Source: an uncultured Bacilli bacterium (GTDB lineage: Bacteria > Bacillota_I > Bacilli_A > RF39 > UBA660). From it: DNA of 39,668 bases. Location of the stretch: positions 1-39,668 of the forward strand of contig CALVIV010000008.1 of the NCBI GenBank assembly GCA_944331935.1, read 5' to 3'. The translations under genes and the position numbers were made by a program. Shown here piece after piece: positions 19,214 through 27,074 of this stretch. Each line of letters opens with the position of its first letter. The stretch's first letter is position 1. The notes below the pieces were generated by a model that saw only the letters and a program-made list of their open reading frames with translations, did not search any database and was not told the origin of the DNA.

Positions 19214-19445
19214 TAAACAAAAAAATCTATGTCCTAAGGGCATTAAAGGAATTAACACTGTACCACCTTGGTTCATAGATCTTATCTATCTTATTTATAT
19301 AACGGTTTTACCCGGCTTTAACTTATCCTTAAAGCACAACTTGAAAGTGATTCGAAATAAGTTCCTTTGTTAATTTCCACCACCCATTAACTCTCTATAA
19401 AATTTCCTTACTTCCGTCTTTCGCACTTGTTTTAAAATAAAACTA
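19214..19445 (-). promoter_or_regulatory. T-box leader (isoleucine) of ileS
   Basis: On the minus strand: AGAGAGTTAATGGGTGG near the 5' end, a Stem I region with TTTCGAATCACTTTC in which ATC (Ile) can be the specifier codon, the T-box core AACCAAGGTGGTACAG carrying the UGGN bulge that binds the tRNA 3' end, and a terminator in which CTATG..CCAAGG pairs with CCTTAGG..CATAG before TTTTTTT. Uncharged tRNA-Ile would stabilise the antiterminator and turn ileS on. The Ile codon agrees with the downstream gene. Confidence 0.92.
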
Positions 19446-19450
19446 AACAA

Positions 19451-19480
19451 AATATATCACAGTTTTAGGGGTTTATGCAA
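19451..19480 (-). promoter_or_regulatory. Promoter of the ileS T-box transcript
   Basis: TTGCAT, 18 bases, TATATT preceded by TGTGA on the minus strand; the same TTGCAT..CTGTGATA layout is seen before gene C. Confidence 0.65.
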
Positions 19481-19502
19481 CTACTTTTGTTAAAAAAGCC
19501 AA

Positions 19503-19535
19503 AAAATAAGAAAAAGCAAGAATTTTATCTTACTT
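19503..19535 (-). terminator. Terminator of the coiled-coil gene
   Basis: Minus strand AAGTAAGA / TCTTGCTT (one G-U) followed by TTTCTTATTTTTT. The stop codon TAA is inside the 5' arm. Confidence 0.75.
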
Positions 19536-20720
19536 CATAGTTCTTCCAACATCTAAACTAGGAGCATTTTCAAAAATATTCCCAGTATTATTAACAGACT
19601 CTAAAGCTTGTCTCATATTCTCTAATTGTGCTCTTTTAATAGCAAGATTTTGTCTTTTTTCTTTTCTTTCATCTTCAGTTTTATCTTTATAATCTTGATA
19701 AGCATAAGAAACACTATCTACTTTTTCTTTAATATCTCTTTTAACATCATTATACCTACCAACAACATTTGCTTTTAAATCATTTAACTCATTATTAAAT
19801 ACTATCTTAACCTCGCTTTTTGCCTTAGATACTTTTCCCATAACTTCATAAGCACTTACTCTCATATTAAAACCTGTTTCATATACTTTATTTTGAATAT
19901 CACTAAATAAATTATCTTTCTTACTCTTAAAATATCTAACCACTCTATTAGTAGCTTTACCCATATAACTACTCTGTTTACGAGCTTTTTGTATTTTCTC
20001 ATTTATATTAGAAAAAGGAACATCACGACTCTTAAGTTCTATTTTAACACCCTTATCAAAATTAATAGCTTGGCTTAACTCTTGTTCTCTAACTTTCTCC
20101 GCTTCTTTTTCCTTTTTTTCAACTGCTCTATTATATTTATTAGTAGCATACTTTAATTTAATATCTTCTATAGCATTCTTAATAGTTAAATCGATAGTCG
20201 TATTTTCTCTAACTTTCTTAAGAGCAGAGTTACTAACATTACTAACAAAAGATGAAACACTACTAACTCTATTAGCCCCCATCTTTTTTATATAATCAAA
20301 AGTATCACTTACTTCACTAGCAATTCCTTTACTAAAATCAATAACATCACTTTTCTTATCATTAGCAAAGTTAATAATATCTTCTTTTCTCTTATCTCTA
20401 ATAGCCGCTTTAAAATCAGCTTTCGCTTGTTTTCTTTCTAACTTTTGTTCCTTCTCTTGCAACTTCTCTGCTTTTCTAATTTCTTTTTCCCGTTTCTTTT
20501 CTATTTTCTCCATCATCGCATCATATTTTGCAATTGCCTGTTCTATTCTAAAACGTCTATATGGAGCAAGAAGTTTATTAGAAATAGAAGTTATTCTTGC
20601 TTTTCTTAAAGCTACTCTTGATGCTTTCAATGCTTCTTTAGCAGCTTCTCTTTCTCGCAAGCTTGAAACCAATCTCTCTTCATCAGACAAAAGCTCTCTA
20701 TCTAATTCTTCCAAAGTCAT
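19530..20720 (-). CDS. Lys/Glu-rich coiled-coil protein, function unknown
   Basis: I do not recognise a family. About 396 residues, very rich in Lys, Glu, Arg and Ala. Long predicted helices occur at about 5-115 (EKKREKEIRKAEKLQEKEQK) and again at 195-225 and 330-385; the middle has shorter amphipathic stretches such as DFSKGIASEVSDTFDYIKKM. No signal peptide, no cysteine pairs, no enzyme motif. The composition would fit a cytoplasmic filament-forming, scaffold or nucleoid-associated protein, but that is a guess. The GTG at 20729 is next to the AGGTGA ribosome site; the ATG at 20720 is preferred. It follows the DUF1292 gene by 14 bases and is probably co-transcribed with it, ending at the terminator over its stop codon. 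Confidence 0.6.
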   Translation of the reverse strand: MTLEELDRELLSDEERLVSSLREREAAKEALKASRVALRKARITSISNKLLAPYRRFRIEQAIAKYDAMMEKIEKKREKEIRKAEKLQEKEQKLERKQAKADFKAAIRDKRKEDIINFANDKKSDVIDFSKGIASEVSDTFDYIKKMGANRVSSVSSFVSNVSNSALKKVRENTTIDLTIKNAIEDIKLKYATNKYNRAVEKKEKEAEKVREQELSQAINFDKGVKIELKSRDVPFSNINEKIQKARKQSSYMGKATNRVVRYFKSKKDNLFSDIQNKVYETGFNMRVSAYEVMGKVSKAKSEVKIVFNNELNDLKANVVGRYNDVKRDIKEKVDSVSYAYQDYKDKTEDERKEKRQNLAIKRAQLENMRQALESVNNTGNIFENAPSLDVGRTMK

Positions 20721-20734
20721 AAATATCACTCACC

Positions 20735-20977
20735 TTATGAAAACATTGCATTTACTATATCTTTTATTTTATTTCTCTCTTCATCAGTCTCTAAATCAAC
20801 TAAAGTATCTTTACCTTCACTATCTTTAACAACACGAGAAGCTAATATATCACTAGTCTCATCACCTTTATCAATCGCATAAATTGCATAATTCTCCCCA
20901 TCAAGACTAACAGTCTTTAACATCTCTGCTTCCTTAACCTCGCCATCTACTTCAATCTTAAATTTTGTATCATCCAT
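20735..20977 (-). CDS. DUF1292 family small acidic protein
   Basis: 80 residues, strongly acidic. Matches the DUF1292 (YrzB-like) pattern: FKIEVDGEVKEAEMLKTVSLDGENYAIYAI, then ILASRVVKDSEGKDTLVDLETDEERNKI. Function of the family is unknown; in other Bacillota it is often next to yrrK/alaS-type housekeeping genes, which is not the case here. ATG with a strong AAAAGGAGG. First gene of a pair with the coiled-coil protein downstream. Confidence 0.75.
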   Translation of the reverse strand: MDDTKFKIEVDGEVKEAEMLKTVSLDGENYAIYAIDKGDETSDILASRVVKDSEGKDTLVDLETDEERNKIKDIVNAMFS

Positions 20978-21016
20978 AGTTTTAACCTCCTTTTATCTTA
21001 TATAAATATATTACCA

Positions 21017-21050
21017 TAAAAAAAGAAAAAAAGAAATATTATCTTTTCTT
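21017..21050 (-). terminator. Terminator of the AAA+ gene
   Basis: Minus strand AAGAAA / TTTCTT hairpin overlapping the stop codon and followed by a long T-rich run (TTTTTTTCTTTTTTT). GGTAATAT shortly after may be the -10 of the DUF1292 gene. Confidence 0.6.
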
Positions 21051-22592
21051 TAAAGTATAAACTTTATTATTAGATAATATCTCTTTATCAACTATAACTT
21101 CACTAAATTTGCCCCTATTACTCTTACCTTGCAAAACATGACTAACATCAAGTAATGATGTATATACTATTTGTTTTAATTCTCTAGCACCTGTATCATT
21201 AGAAGTAGCAATTTCTAAAATAGCATCGATATAATCATCTGTATATTTCAAATCAACACCATAAACTTCCTTATAAAACTGTTGTTTTAAAAGAATCGGA
21301 CTTAACTTGCCTTGTTTTAAAATATTTTTTAAATCTTCTTTAGTAAGATTATTATACATAATCTTAGGACTAATTCTTCCCACAATCTCTGGAATAAAAC
21401 CAAAGTCTATTATATCTTTATCAGTAACAGTTAAATCTAAAGAGTCATCATTATTAAAGCCAAGCTTTCTATTTTTATCTTTTAATATATCAACAAATGC
21501 TCCCCCTAAAACTATATTCATAAATGTTGTATCTATTTTTATTCTATCATAATTCGTTAAATTAACATCATAAACTGTTCCATCAAGAAAATTAAGTAAT
21601 AAGTTTTGAACTGCAACATCAGAGACTTCTAAACCACGGTTTGCAATCTTATCAAATTCATCTAAAAATATTAATGACTCCTCACACTTTTTAATATTTC
21701 TACTTGAATTCTGATAAGCCATTTTTAAAATATCTTCTATATCTTTACCAACATATCCAGATCCTGATAAAGTCGGTGTAGAATACTTTGTAAATGGTAT
21801 ATTCAAATACTCTGCTAAAAGTTTTAATGTCTCTGTTTTACCTACACCAGAAGGTCCCATTACTAATGGTCTTTGTATTAAATGAGGATCACTAGTTTTA
21901 TAATTATCACTAATTACCGTAACAAGATTTTCTATATTTTTATCTTGTCCAATTATTCTCATCTTCAAGTAATCTTCTAACTCGTCTGTATCAATATCTC
22001 TTCTAATATTTTTATCACTACTATATTTAGATTTTGTTACTACAGAAACTTTTTGAGTTATCTCTTTCTTCTTTTTATCTTCTTGCTCCTCAATTTTTTT
22101 CATATCTTTTACAGACTGCTCTATAAAGTCTTTTAAAAGTTTTTCATCTTTAAGTTGTGTTAACATATAAAGTTTTCTTTTTGGTATACTAACTATCCCA
22201 TTATAATAACTAGAATTTAAATTACTATTACTAGCAAGCTCTTTTAAATCAGATAAAGATAACTTATATATGTCTAATTTCTCAACCTTTTTTTCACTAT
22301 TTAATCCAAAAGTGAAACTATCAAAGATATCATCTTGATAATATTTTAAAGCTTCTTCTATAGTTGCAGCACTATATTTAGAAATTAGTTCCTCTTCAGT
22401 AGAAACAAAATAAACTCCTTCTACTAACTCACTAATAGCAAAAGATAATTCATCAATTAAACAAAATTCATGATTAAATTTATCTACAAAAGCTCCATAC
22501 TCTTCATTTAATTCTCCTTCTATTACAGTAACAGGATTAAACAAAAATCCTCCATTAGATAAATTCTCTTTTTTCATTAACATTGCATACAT
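21039..22592 (-). CDS. Orphan ClpX/AAA-2-like ATPase
   Basis: About 517 residues. The N-terminal 190 residues are unlike ClpX (no zinc-binding Cys cluster) and include a Lys/Glu-rich linker near residue 170-190. The AAA+ core has Walker A MGPSGVGKTETL, Walker B SLIFLDEFDKIA, sensor/Arg-finger region GFIPEIVGRISP (ClpX GLIPEFIGR type) and a C-terminal small domain ending TGARELKQIVYTSLLDV. It is a ClpX- or HslU-related unfoldase by fold, but no ClpP-docking loop is obvious and no protease is next to it, so substrate and partner are unknown. Start: the frame is open to 22622, but ATG 22592 follows AGGGGGAATTGAT. It is a single gene between its own terminator and the nrdG1 terminator. Confidence 0.8.
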   Translation of the reverse strand: MYAMLMKKENLSNGGFLFNPVTVIEGELNEEYGAFVDKFNHEFCLIDELSFAISELVEGVYFVSTEEELISKYSAATIEEALKYYQDDIFDSFTFGLNSEKKVEKLDIYKLSLSDLKELASNSNLNSSYYNGIVSIPKRKLYMLTQLKDEKLLKDFIEQSVKDMKKIEEQEDKKKKEITQKVSVVTKSKYSSDKNIRRDIDTDELEDYLKMRIIGQDKNIENLVTVISDNYKTSDPHLIQRPLVMGPSGVGKTETLKLLAEYLNIPFTKYSTPTLSGSGYVGKDIEDILKMAYQNSSRNIKKCEESLIFLDEFDKIANRGLEVSDVAVQNLLLNFLDGTVYDVNLTNYDRIKIDTTFMNIVLGGAFVDILKDKNRKLGFNNDDSLDLTVTDKDIIDFGFIPEIVGRISPKIMYNNLTKEDLKNILKQGKLSPILLKQQFYKEVYGVDLKYTDDYIDAILEIATSNDTGARELKQIVYTSLLDVSHVLQGKSNRGKFSEVIVDKEILSNNKVYTLKKR

Positions 22593-22631
22593 ATCAATTC
22601 CCCCTATAAAGCAATTATACAAAAGTTAGAA

Positions 22632-22676
22632 GAAAAAAGCTAGATTATATAAACATATAATCTGGCTTTTTATAAG
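22632..22676 (-). terminator. Terminator of the nrdD1-nrdG1 operon
   Basis: Long near-perfect stem AAAAGCCAGATTATA / TATAATCTAGCTTTT with T-rich tails on both strands. It contains the last codons and stop of nrdG1. A TATAAT on the minus strand shortly after it may be the -10 of the AAA+ gene. Confidence 0.9.
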
Positions 22677-23196
22677 GTTCATCATAACTTTTATCTTTCA
22701 TATATTTATCGATAAGTACAACGCTACCTTGTTCTAAACTCTTAGGAACATCAATAACTCTTTGATTTCTTGAACCTCTATAATAGATATTTAAGCTTCT
22801 CTCTTCTAAGATAAACTTACCATCTACTAAGACATCTACTTCACTAAGTAACTTTTTCATCTTAGGATTTTTAAGCATCGCTTCATAAGTATAACCTGTA
22901 TAACACCATACGTTAAGTCCCATCTCATGAGCCGCTTTACTAATTTCATAACAGGCTTCACTCTGACACACAGGATCTCCTCCTGATAAAGTAATACCAT
23001 CTTGATTTTTAATAGTCTTTAACTCATCTATTACCTCACTAACATCAAATAAAGCCCCACCATTAAAGTCATGAGTCCCCGGATTTTGACATCCAGGGCA
23101 CGCATGAGGACATCCTTGTGTCCAAATAACAGTTCTTACCCCTTCTCCATCTACAATAGAATCAGGTTGTAAATAAGCTGCTAATCTAATTTTCAT
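22645..23196 (-). CDS. nrdG: Anaerobic RNR activating enzyme NrdG (copy 1)
   Basis: Radical-SAM activase that generates the glycyl radical on NrdD from S-adenosylmethionine. 183 residues, normal length. The iron-sulfur motif CPHACPGC (CX3CX2C) follows VIWTQG at about residue 29; LSGGDPVCQ and WCYTGYTYE are family blocks. The start ATG at 23196 is one base after the stop of the small glycyl-radical gene, so the three genes nrdD1, the small gene and nrdG1 form one operon. Its target Gly would lie on the small protein rather than on NrdD1 itself, which is unusual. Confidence 0.95.
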   Translation of the reverse strand: MKIRLAAYLQPDSIVDGEGVRTVIWTQGCPHACPGCQNPGTHDFNGGALFDVSEVIDELKTIKNQDGITLSGGDPVCQSEACYEISKAAHEMGLNVWCYTGYTYEAMLKNPKMKKLLSEVDVLVDGKFILEERSLNIYYRGSRNQRVIDVPKSLEQGSVVLIDKYMKDKSYDEPYKKPDYMFI

Positions 23197-23197
23197 C

Positions 23198-23368
23198 TTA
23201 CTTACCTTCTTTTGCAGTCTTTAAAATATCATTTATTCCACTATGTTTAACACGGTCAGCCTCTTCAGCACGTTTACCATTATTAAATCTATCAAGACCA
23301 CCAACTAAGTAACCTGTAATACGTCTAATCCTTTCAAATTTTTGTCCTTCTCCAACTATTTTTTTCAT
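23198..23368 (-). CDS. Separate glycyl-radical domain of class III RNR
   Basis: 56 residues and too short for most gene callers. The sequence contains ERIRRITGYLVGG and DRFNNGKRAEEADRVKH, the C-terminal glycyl-radical loop that normally ends NrdD; the radical residue would be Gly19 in RITGYL. The ATG is preceded by GAAGGAGGAATTAAAT, and 29 bases separate it from the nrdD1 stop, so it is a designed separate gene, not a frameshifted tail. Its first residues (GEGQKFERI) resemble the last part of NrdD1 (GEGVPIERI), as if the split left a short overlap. It must dock into the NrdD1 barrel, in the way the spare-part protein YfiD/GrcA serves pyruvate formate-lyase (known precedent, inferred parallel). 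The downstream nrdG1 would activate it. Confidence 0.85.
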   Translation of the reverse strand: MKKIVGEGQKFERIRRITGYLVGGLDRFNNGKRAEEADRVKHSGINDILKTAKEGK

Positions 23369-23397
23369 ATTTAATTCCTCCTTCTTATTTTTTATAT

Positions 23398-25728
23398 TTA
23401 TTCACAACAATTATTATCAATAGATGTTATCCTTTCAATTGGAACCCCTTCTCCTTCATGACGTCCACATCTAGGACAAACATCATTAATAACTCCAACA
23501 TATCCACAAACAGGGTCTCTATCAACAGGATGGTTAATCGCACCATATCCAATACCTGCTTCTTTCATAACACGAATTATCTTTTCAAATGCCTCAACAT
23601 TAGAAGCAGCATCACCATCAAGTTCAATATAAGAAATATGTCCTCCATTAGTAAGAGCATGGTATGGAGCCTCTTTCTCTATCTTATCAGTAATACTTAT
23701 ATTGTAATAAACTGGTACATGGAATGAATTAGTATAATACTCTCTATCAGTAACACCCTTAATCTTTCCATATATCGCTCTATCAATTCCTGTAAATCTA
23801 CCAGATAACCCTTCTGCAGGAGTTGCAAGACAAGTAAAGTTCAAGTTATATTTTTTAGAATACTCATCACAACGTTTTCTCATAAAACTAATAATCTCAA
23901 GTCCTAACTTTTGACTTTCTTCACTTTCTCCATGGTGTTTACCAGTTAAAGCCTTTAAACATTCTGCAAGTCCAATAAATCCTGTAGATAATGTTCCATG
24001 TTTCCATACTTTTCTAAGTCTATCTGTAGGTTTTAACTTCTCACCATTATTCCAAATACCTTGTCCAAGTAAGAATGGAAAGTTGTAATTATGTTTACTA
24101 CATTGAAACTCAAATCTTTCAAGTAACTGGTCTTTAACCATATCCATAATATCACTAAGCTCTTTATAGAACCCATCCATATCTGCCTTATCTCTTTCTT
24201 TTAATGCTATACCATGTTTAATACCAAGTCTTGGTAAGTTAATAGTTGTAAAAGATAAATTACCACGTCCTGTAACAATTTCATTATCTGGACTAGTAAC
24301 ATCTCCTATTACCCTTGTTCTACATCCCATGTAAGCTATCTCAGTATTAAAGTCTCCTTCTTTATAGTATTGTAAGTTAAATGGAGCATCTATAAAAGCA
24401 AAGTTAGGGAAAAGTCTTTTAGCAGATACCTTACAAGAAAGTTTAAATAAATCATAGTTAGGATCTCCTGGATTATAATTAACCCCTTCTTTTACTTTAA
24501 AGATTGATACTGGAAATATTGGTGTTTCTCCTTTTCCAAGTCCTCTATCTGCAGAAAGTAAATAGTTTTTAATAACCATTCTTCCTTCTGGAGATGTATC
24601 TGTTCCAAAGTTAACTGATGAAAATGGAACTTGTGCTCCTGCTCTTGAATGCATTGTATTTAAGTTATGAATAAATGCTTCCATTGCCTGTTCAGTCGCT
24701 CTATCAGTTTTCTGCATTGCTTTTTCATAACTCTTTTCAAAGATTTCATGAACTCTACTAGAGCCTTTCTGATAATCACTAAATTCTTTCACATCAATTT
24801 CAATTGACTCTACTTTATCAATTTCTCTTATAATTCTATCTATATTAATACCTGGAATAAATCCTTCTAAATCTAAAAAGTCATAAATTGTCTGTTTAAA
24901 TTGTTTTTTAAATGTTTTGAGTACTCCAGGTGCTAGATAATAATCAAGTGCAGGTATCGCTTGTCCACCATGTTGGTCATTTTGATTCGCTTGAATAACG
25001 ATACAAGCTAGAGATGCATAAGTTGAAATATCTTGAGGTGGTCTAACATATCCATGTCCTGTATCAAAACCATTTTTAAATAGTCTTGATAAATCTATTT
25101 GACAACAAGTAGTAGTACCCATTGCTAAGAAGTCCATATCATGAATATGTATTGTACCATTATCATGAGCTTCAGCATATTCTTTTTTCATCAAATATGC
25201 TTTTGCAAACTCTTTAGATACTGTCGCACCATATTGAAGCATTGTACCCATTGGACTATTACCATCAATATTAGCATTCTCACGTTTTGCATCTTCTTCA
25301 TTAGCAGACTTAAGTCCAAGATTTTCTAATGATTTTAAGAACTTATGAGTCTTATTATCTCCAAAGAAACTTTCTCTTGAAGCATTTCTTCTTTCTCTAT
25401 ATTCTGAAAATGATTTATATACATCAAGATACCCTTTACTAGATAATTCTGTTTCTATATAGTCTTGAATCTCTTCGATTTTAAAACGATTATTTTTATC
25501 ACTCTTATCTTTTATTATTTTCTTTAAAACAGCACTATATACTTTTTGAATATCAGAAGAGTTATATTTCTTTTCTTTTTCACTCTCATCATCATCAACT
25601 TCTACACTATCAAAACCTTTTTTAATCGCTAAAGCAATTTTAGCACCATCAAAATCTACTTTTTTACCATTTCTTTTAATTACTGTAACCCCTTCTAATT
25701 GGTCAACTAATTCATTTACATCTGCCAT
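23398..25728 (-). CDS. nrdD: Anaerobic ribonucleotide reductase NrdD lacking its Gly loop
   Basis: Class III ribonucleoside-triphosphate reductase, large part, 776 residues. N-terminal ATP cone (VTVIKRNGKKVDFDGAKIA, residues about 14-100), catalytic ten-stranded barrel with TTTCCQIDLSRL (first active-site Cys), the GAQVPFSSVNFGTD block, MGCRTRV (second active-site Cys), and a C-terminal zinc-ribbon-like DPVCGYVGVINDVCPRCGR. After GEGVPIERI it ends in TSIDNNCCE instead of running into the RITGYL radical loop, so no radical Gly is present in this chain. That loop is encoded by the gene at 23198-23368. The two terminal Cys might add to the zinc site (guess). ATG 25728 follows AGGAGGTAAAAAC; a TTGATT-17-TACAAT promoter lies at 25752-25780. 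Confidence 0.93.
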   Translation of the reverse strand: MADVNELVDQLEGVTVIKRNGKKVDFDGAKIALAIKKGFDSVEVDDDESEKEKKYNSSDIQKVYSAVLKKIIKDKSDKNNRFKIEEIQDYIETELSSKGYLDVYKSFSEYRERRNASRESFFGDNKTHKFLKSLENLGLKSANEEDAKRENANIDGNSPMGTMLQYGATVSKEFAKAYLMKKEYAEAHDNGTIHIHDMDFLAMGTTTCCQIDLSRLFKNGFDTGHGYVRPPQDISTYASLACIVIQANQNDQHGGQAIPALDYYLAPGVLKTFKKQFKQTIYDFLDLEGFIPGINIDRIIREIDKVESIEIDVKEFSDYQKGSSRVHEIFEKSYEKAMQKTDRATEQAMEAFIHNLNTMHSRAGAQVPFSSVNFGTDTSPEGRMVIKNYLLSADRGLGKGETPIFPVSIFKVKEGVNYNPGDPNYDLFKLSCKVSAKRLFPNFAFIDAPFNLQYYKEGDFNTEIAYMGCRTRVIGDVTSPDNEIVTGRGNLSFTTINLPRLGIKHGIALKERDKADMDGFYKELSDIMDMVKDQLLERFEFQCSKHNYNFPFLLGQGIWNNGEKLKPTDRLRKVWKHGTLSTGFIGLAECLKALTGKHHGESEESQKLGLEIISFMRKRCDEYSKKYNLNFTCLATPAEGLSGRFTGIDRAIYGKIKGVTDREYYTNSFHVPVYYNISITDKIEKEAPYHALTNGGHISYIELDGDAASNVEAFEKIIRVMKEAGIGYGAINHPVDRDPVCGYVGVINDVCPRCGRHEGEGVPIERITSIDNNCCE

Positions 25729-25751
25729 GTTTTTACCTCCTATCTAAGTCA

Positions 25752-25780
25752 ATTGTAAGAGCTGAAAATTCAAAAATCAA
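25752..25780 (-). promoter_or_regulatory. Promoter of the nrdD1 operon
   Basis: Minus strand TTGATT, 17 bases, TACAAT, about 25 bases before the start codon. AACTATATATATC further upstream (around 25830) is reminiscent of half an NrdR box, but a second box at the right distance is not clear. Confidence 0.5.
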
Positions 25781-25894
25781 TAGGTAATTTTAAGAAAAAA
25801 ATCAAGTATTTTTTAAAACCATTGATATATATAGTTTTTATTAAAAAACTTTTTTTGTTCGATTTACGACAATTTACATTTATATACATTTTTT

Positions 25895-25936
25895 AACTTT
25901 TTCTAAAAATCATTTTTATATTTTTCAGAAAAAGTT
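25895..25936. other. 42-bp AT-rich dyad between tdk and nrdD1
   Basis: Perfect 10-bp arms AACTTTTTCT and AGAAAAAGTT, with a further partly pairing A/T core. Neither strand has a T run right after it, so it is not a convincing terminator. The rest of the 280-bp gap (25729-26010) holds the nrdD1 promoter and otherwise only A/T-rich sequence. Confidence 0.5.
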
Positions 25937-26010
25937 AGATTGAAATAAAACTATTTTCTTTATTTTTCAACAAATACGTAAATTGTTTTTTTGTATTTTT
26001 ATCTTTTTTA

Positions 26011-26604
26011 TCAAAATGGTTTTTTATTTTTTTTAATTTTTTCCTTTATATAACAAGTTCCACATAAAGATTCATAAGAAACATTACTATCATTATCAAT
26101 AACAATGCTATCGCCATCAAAAATAAAATCATTATTAATTTTTCTTGCATTAAAACGAGCCTTTTTTCCACAGCGACAAATAGTTGGCATCTCCTCTATT
26201 GAATCCACTAGTTCTAATAGTCTATCTGCCCCTTCAAATCCATTCGTTTTAAAATCAGTTCTAAGTCCAAAAGCAATAACAGGAATATCCATTATTTTAG
26301 AAATATAAAATAACTCATCTACTTGTTTTCTTTTTAAAAATTGTGCTTCGTCTACTAATATACAAGAAAGAGTACAAATAATATTCTCTAGTTTAGATAT
26401 AATACTATCATTTTCACCAATTAAATAATCAACCTTTCTTTCAAGGCCAATACGAGAAACTATTTTCTCATCACCTTTAGTATCAATACTAGGCTTTAAA
26501 AGTACTATATTTTTCCCCTTTTCTTCATAATTATAAGCAGTTTGTAAAAGAATAGTAGATTTTCCTGCATTCATCGCTCCATATCTAAAATGAAATTTAG
26601 CCAT
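26011..26604 (-). CDS. tdk: Thymidine kinase
   Basis: Phosphorylates thymidine for dTTP salvage. 197 residues. P-loop FRYGAMNAGKST at the N-terminus, Walker B-like ILVDEAQFL, the GLRTDFKTNGFEGADRLLE block, and two Cys pairs, ICRCGKKARF and LCGTCYIK, forming the structural zinc site of type II thymidine kinases. It follows dut by two bases, with its RBS (AGGAAGGA) inside the end of dut, and is the last gene of the nrdD2-nrdG2-unknown-dut-tdk operon. Placement with dut and two RNR systems groups dTTP supply. Confidence 0.95.
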   Translation of the reverse strand: MAKFHFRYGAMNAGKSTILLQTAYNYEEKGKNIVLLKPSIDTKGDEKIVSRIGLERKVDYLIGENDSIISKLENIICTLSCILVDEAQFLKRKQVDELFYISKIMDIPVIAFGLRTDFKTNGFEGADRLLELVDSIEEMPTICRCGKKARFNARKINNDFIFDGDSIVIDNDSNVSYESLCGTCYIKEKIKKNKKPF

Positions 26605-26606
26605 TA

Positions 26607-27074
26607 TTATCTATCCTTCCTATCAGTAGAACCAAATCCTCCAGTCCTCATCCCCTCTGCATTATCATCATCAACTGTTAAATATTTTTGGAATATCGCT
26701 TGTGCCACTGCCTCTCCTTTTTTTATTACTACATCTTCATCTTTTAAATTTATACACTGTACAAAAATATGTCCTTCATTATCAGGATTATTATAATAAT
26801 CAGAATCAATTACTCCCACATTATGTGGAAAACTAATCCCTTGCTTTTTAGGTCCAGAACTTCTTGGAACAATTAACAAAACCTCATCACTTTGCATATA
26901 AGCTTTAAGACCTGTTGGAATTAAAGTTGGCTTCATTCCTTTTTGAAAGCTAGGTAAAACCACTTCCTCTGCCGCTTCTATATCATAAGCAGCCGAATGT
27001 TTTGTCTTTCTAACTGGTAAATTAATCCCTTTATTAGCATATTCTTTTACTACTTCAAATCCTCTTGTTCTCAT
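26607..27074 (-). CDS. dut: dUTP diphosphatase
   Basis: Hydrolyses dUTP to dUMP, keeping uracil out of DNA and supplying dTMP synthesis. 155 residues, trimeric dUTPase type: KTKHSAAYDIEA (motif 1), IVPRSSGPKKQGI (motif 2), NVGVIDSDYYNN (motif 3, with the catalytic Asp), an EAVAQAIFQKY segment, and a C-terminal RTGGFGSTDR (motif 5) that closes over the active site. The start ATG shares a base with the TAA of the gene before it (TAATG), so the two are translationally coupled. Confidence 0.93.
   Translation of the reverse strand: MRTRGFEVVKEYANKGINLPVRKTKHSAAYDIEAAEEVVLPSFQKGMKPTLIPTGLKAYMQSDEVLLIVPRSSGPKKQGISFPHNVGVIDSDYYNNPDNEGHIFVQCINLKDEDVVIKKGEAVAQAIFQKYLTVDDDNAEGMRTGGFGSTDRKDR

Noticed and set aside
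23198..23400. nrdD1 as one gene broken by a frameshift
   Set aside because: There is a clean stop, a 29-base spacer with a strong RBS, a new ATG and a partly duplicated junction, which a single-base error would not produce.
25800..25890. A pair of NrdR boxes before nrdD1
   Set aside because: One half-similar AT-rich stretch is present, but a second box at the required spacing is not clear in this A/T-rich gap.
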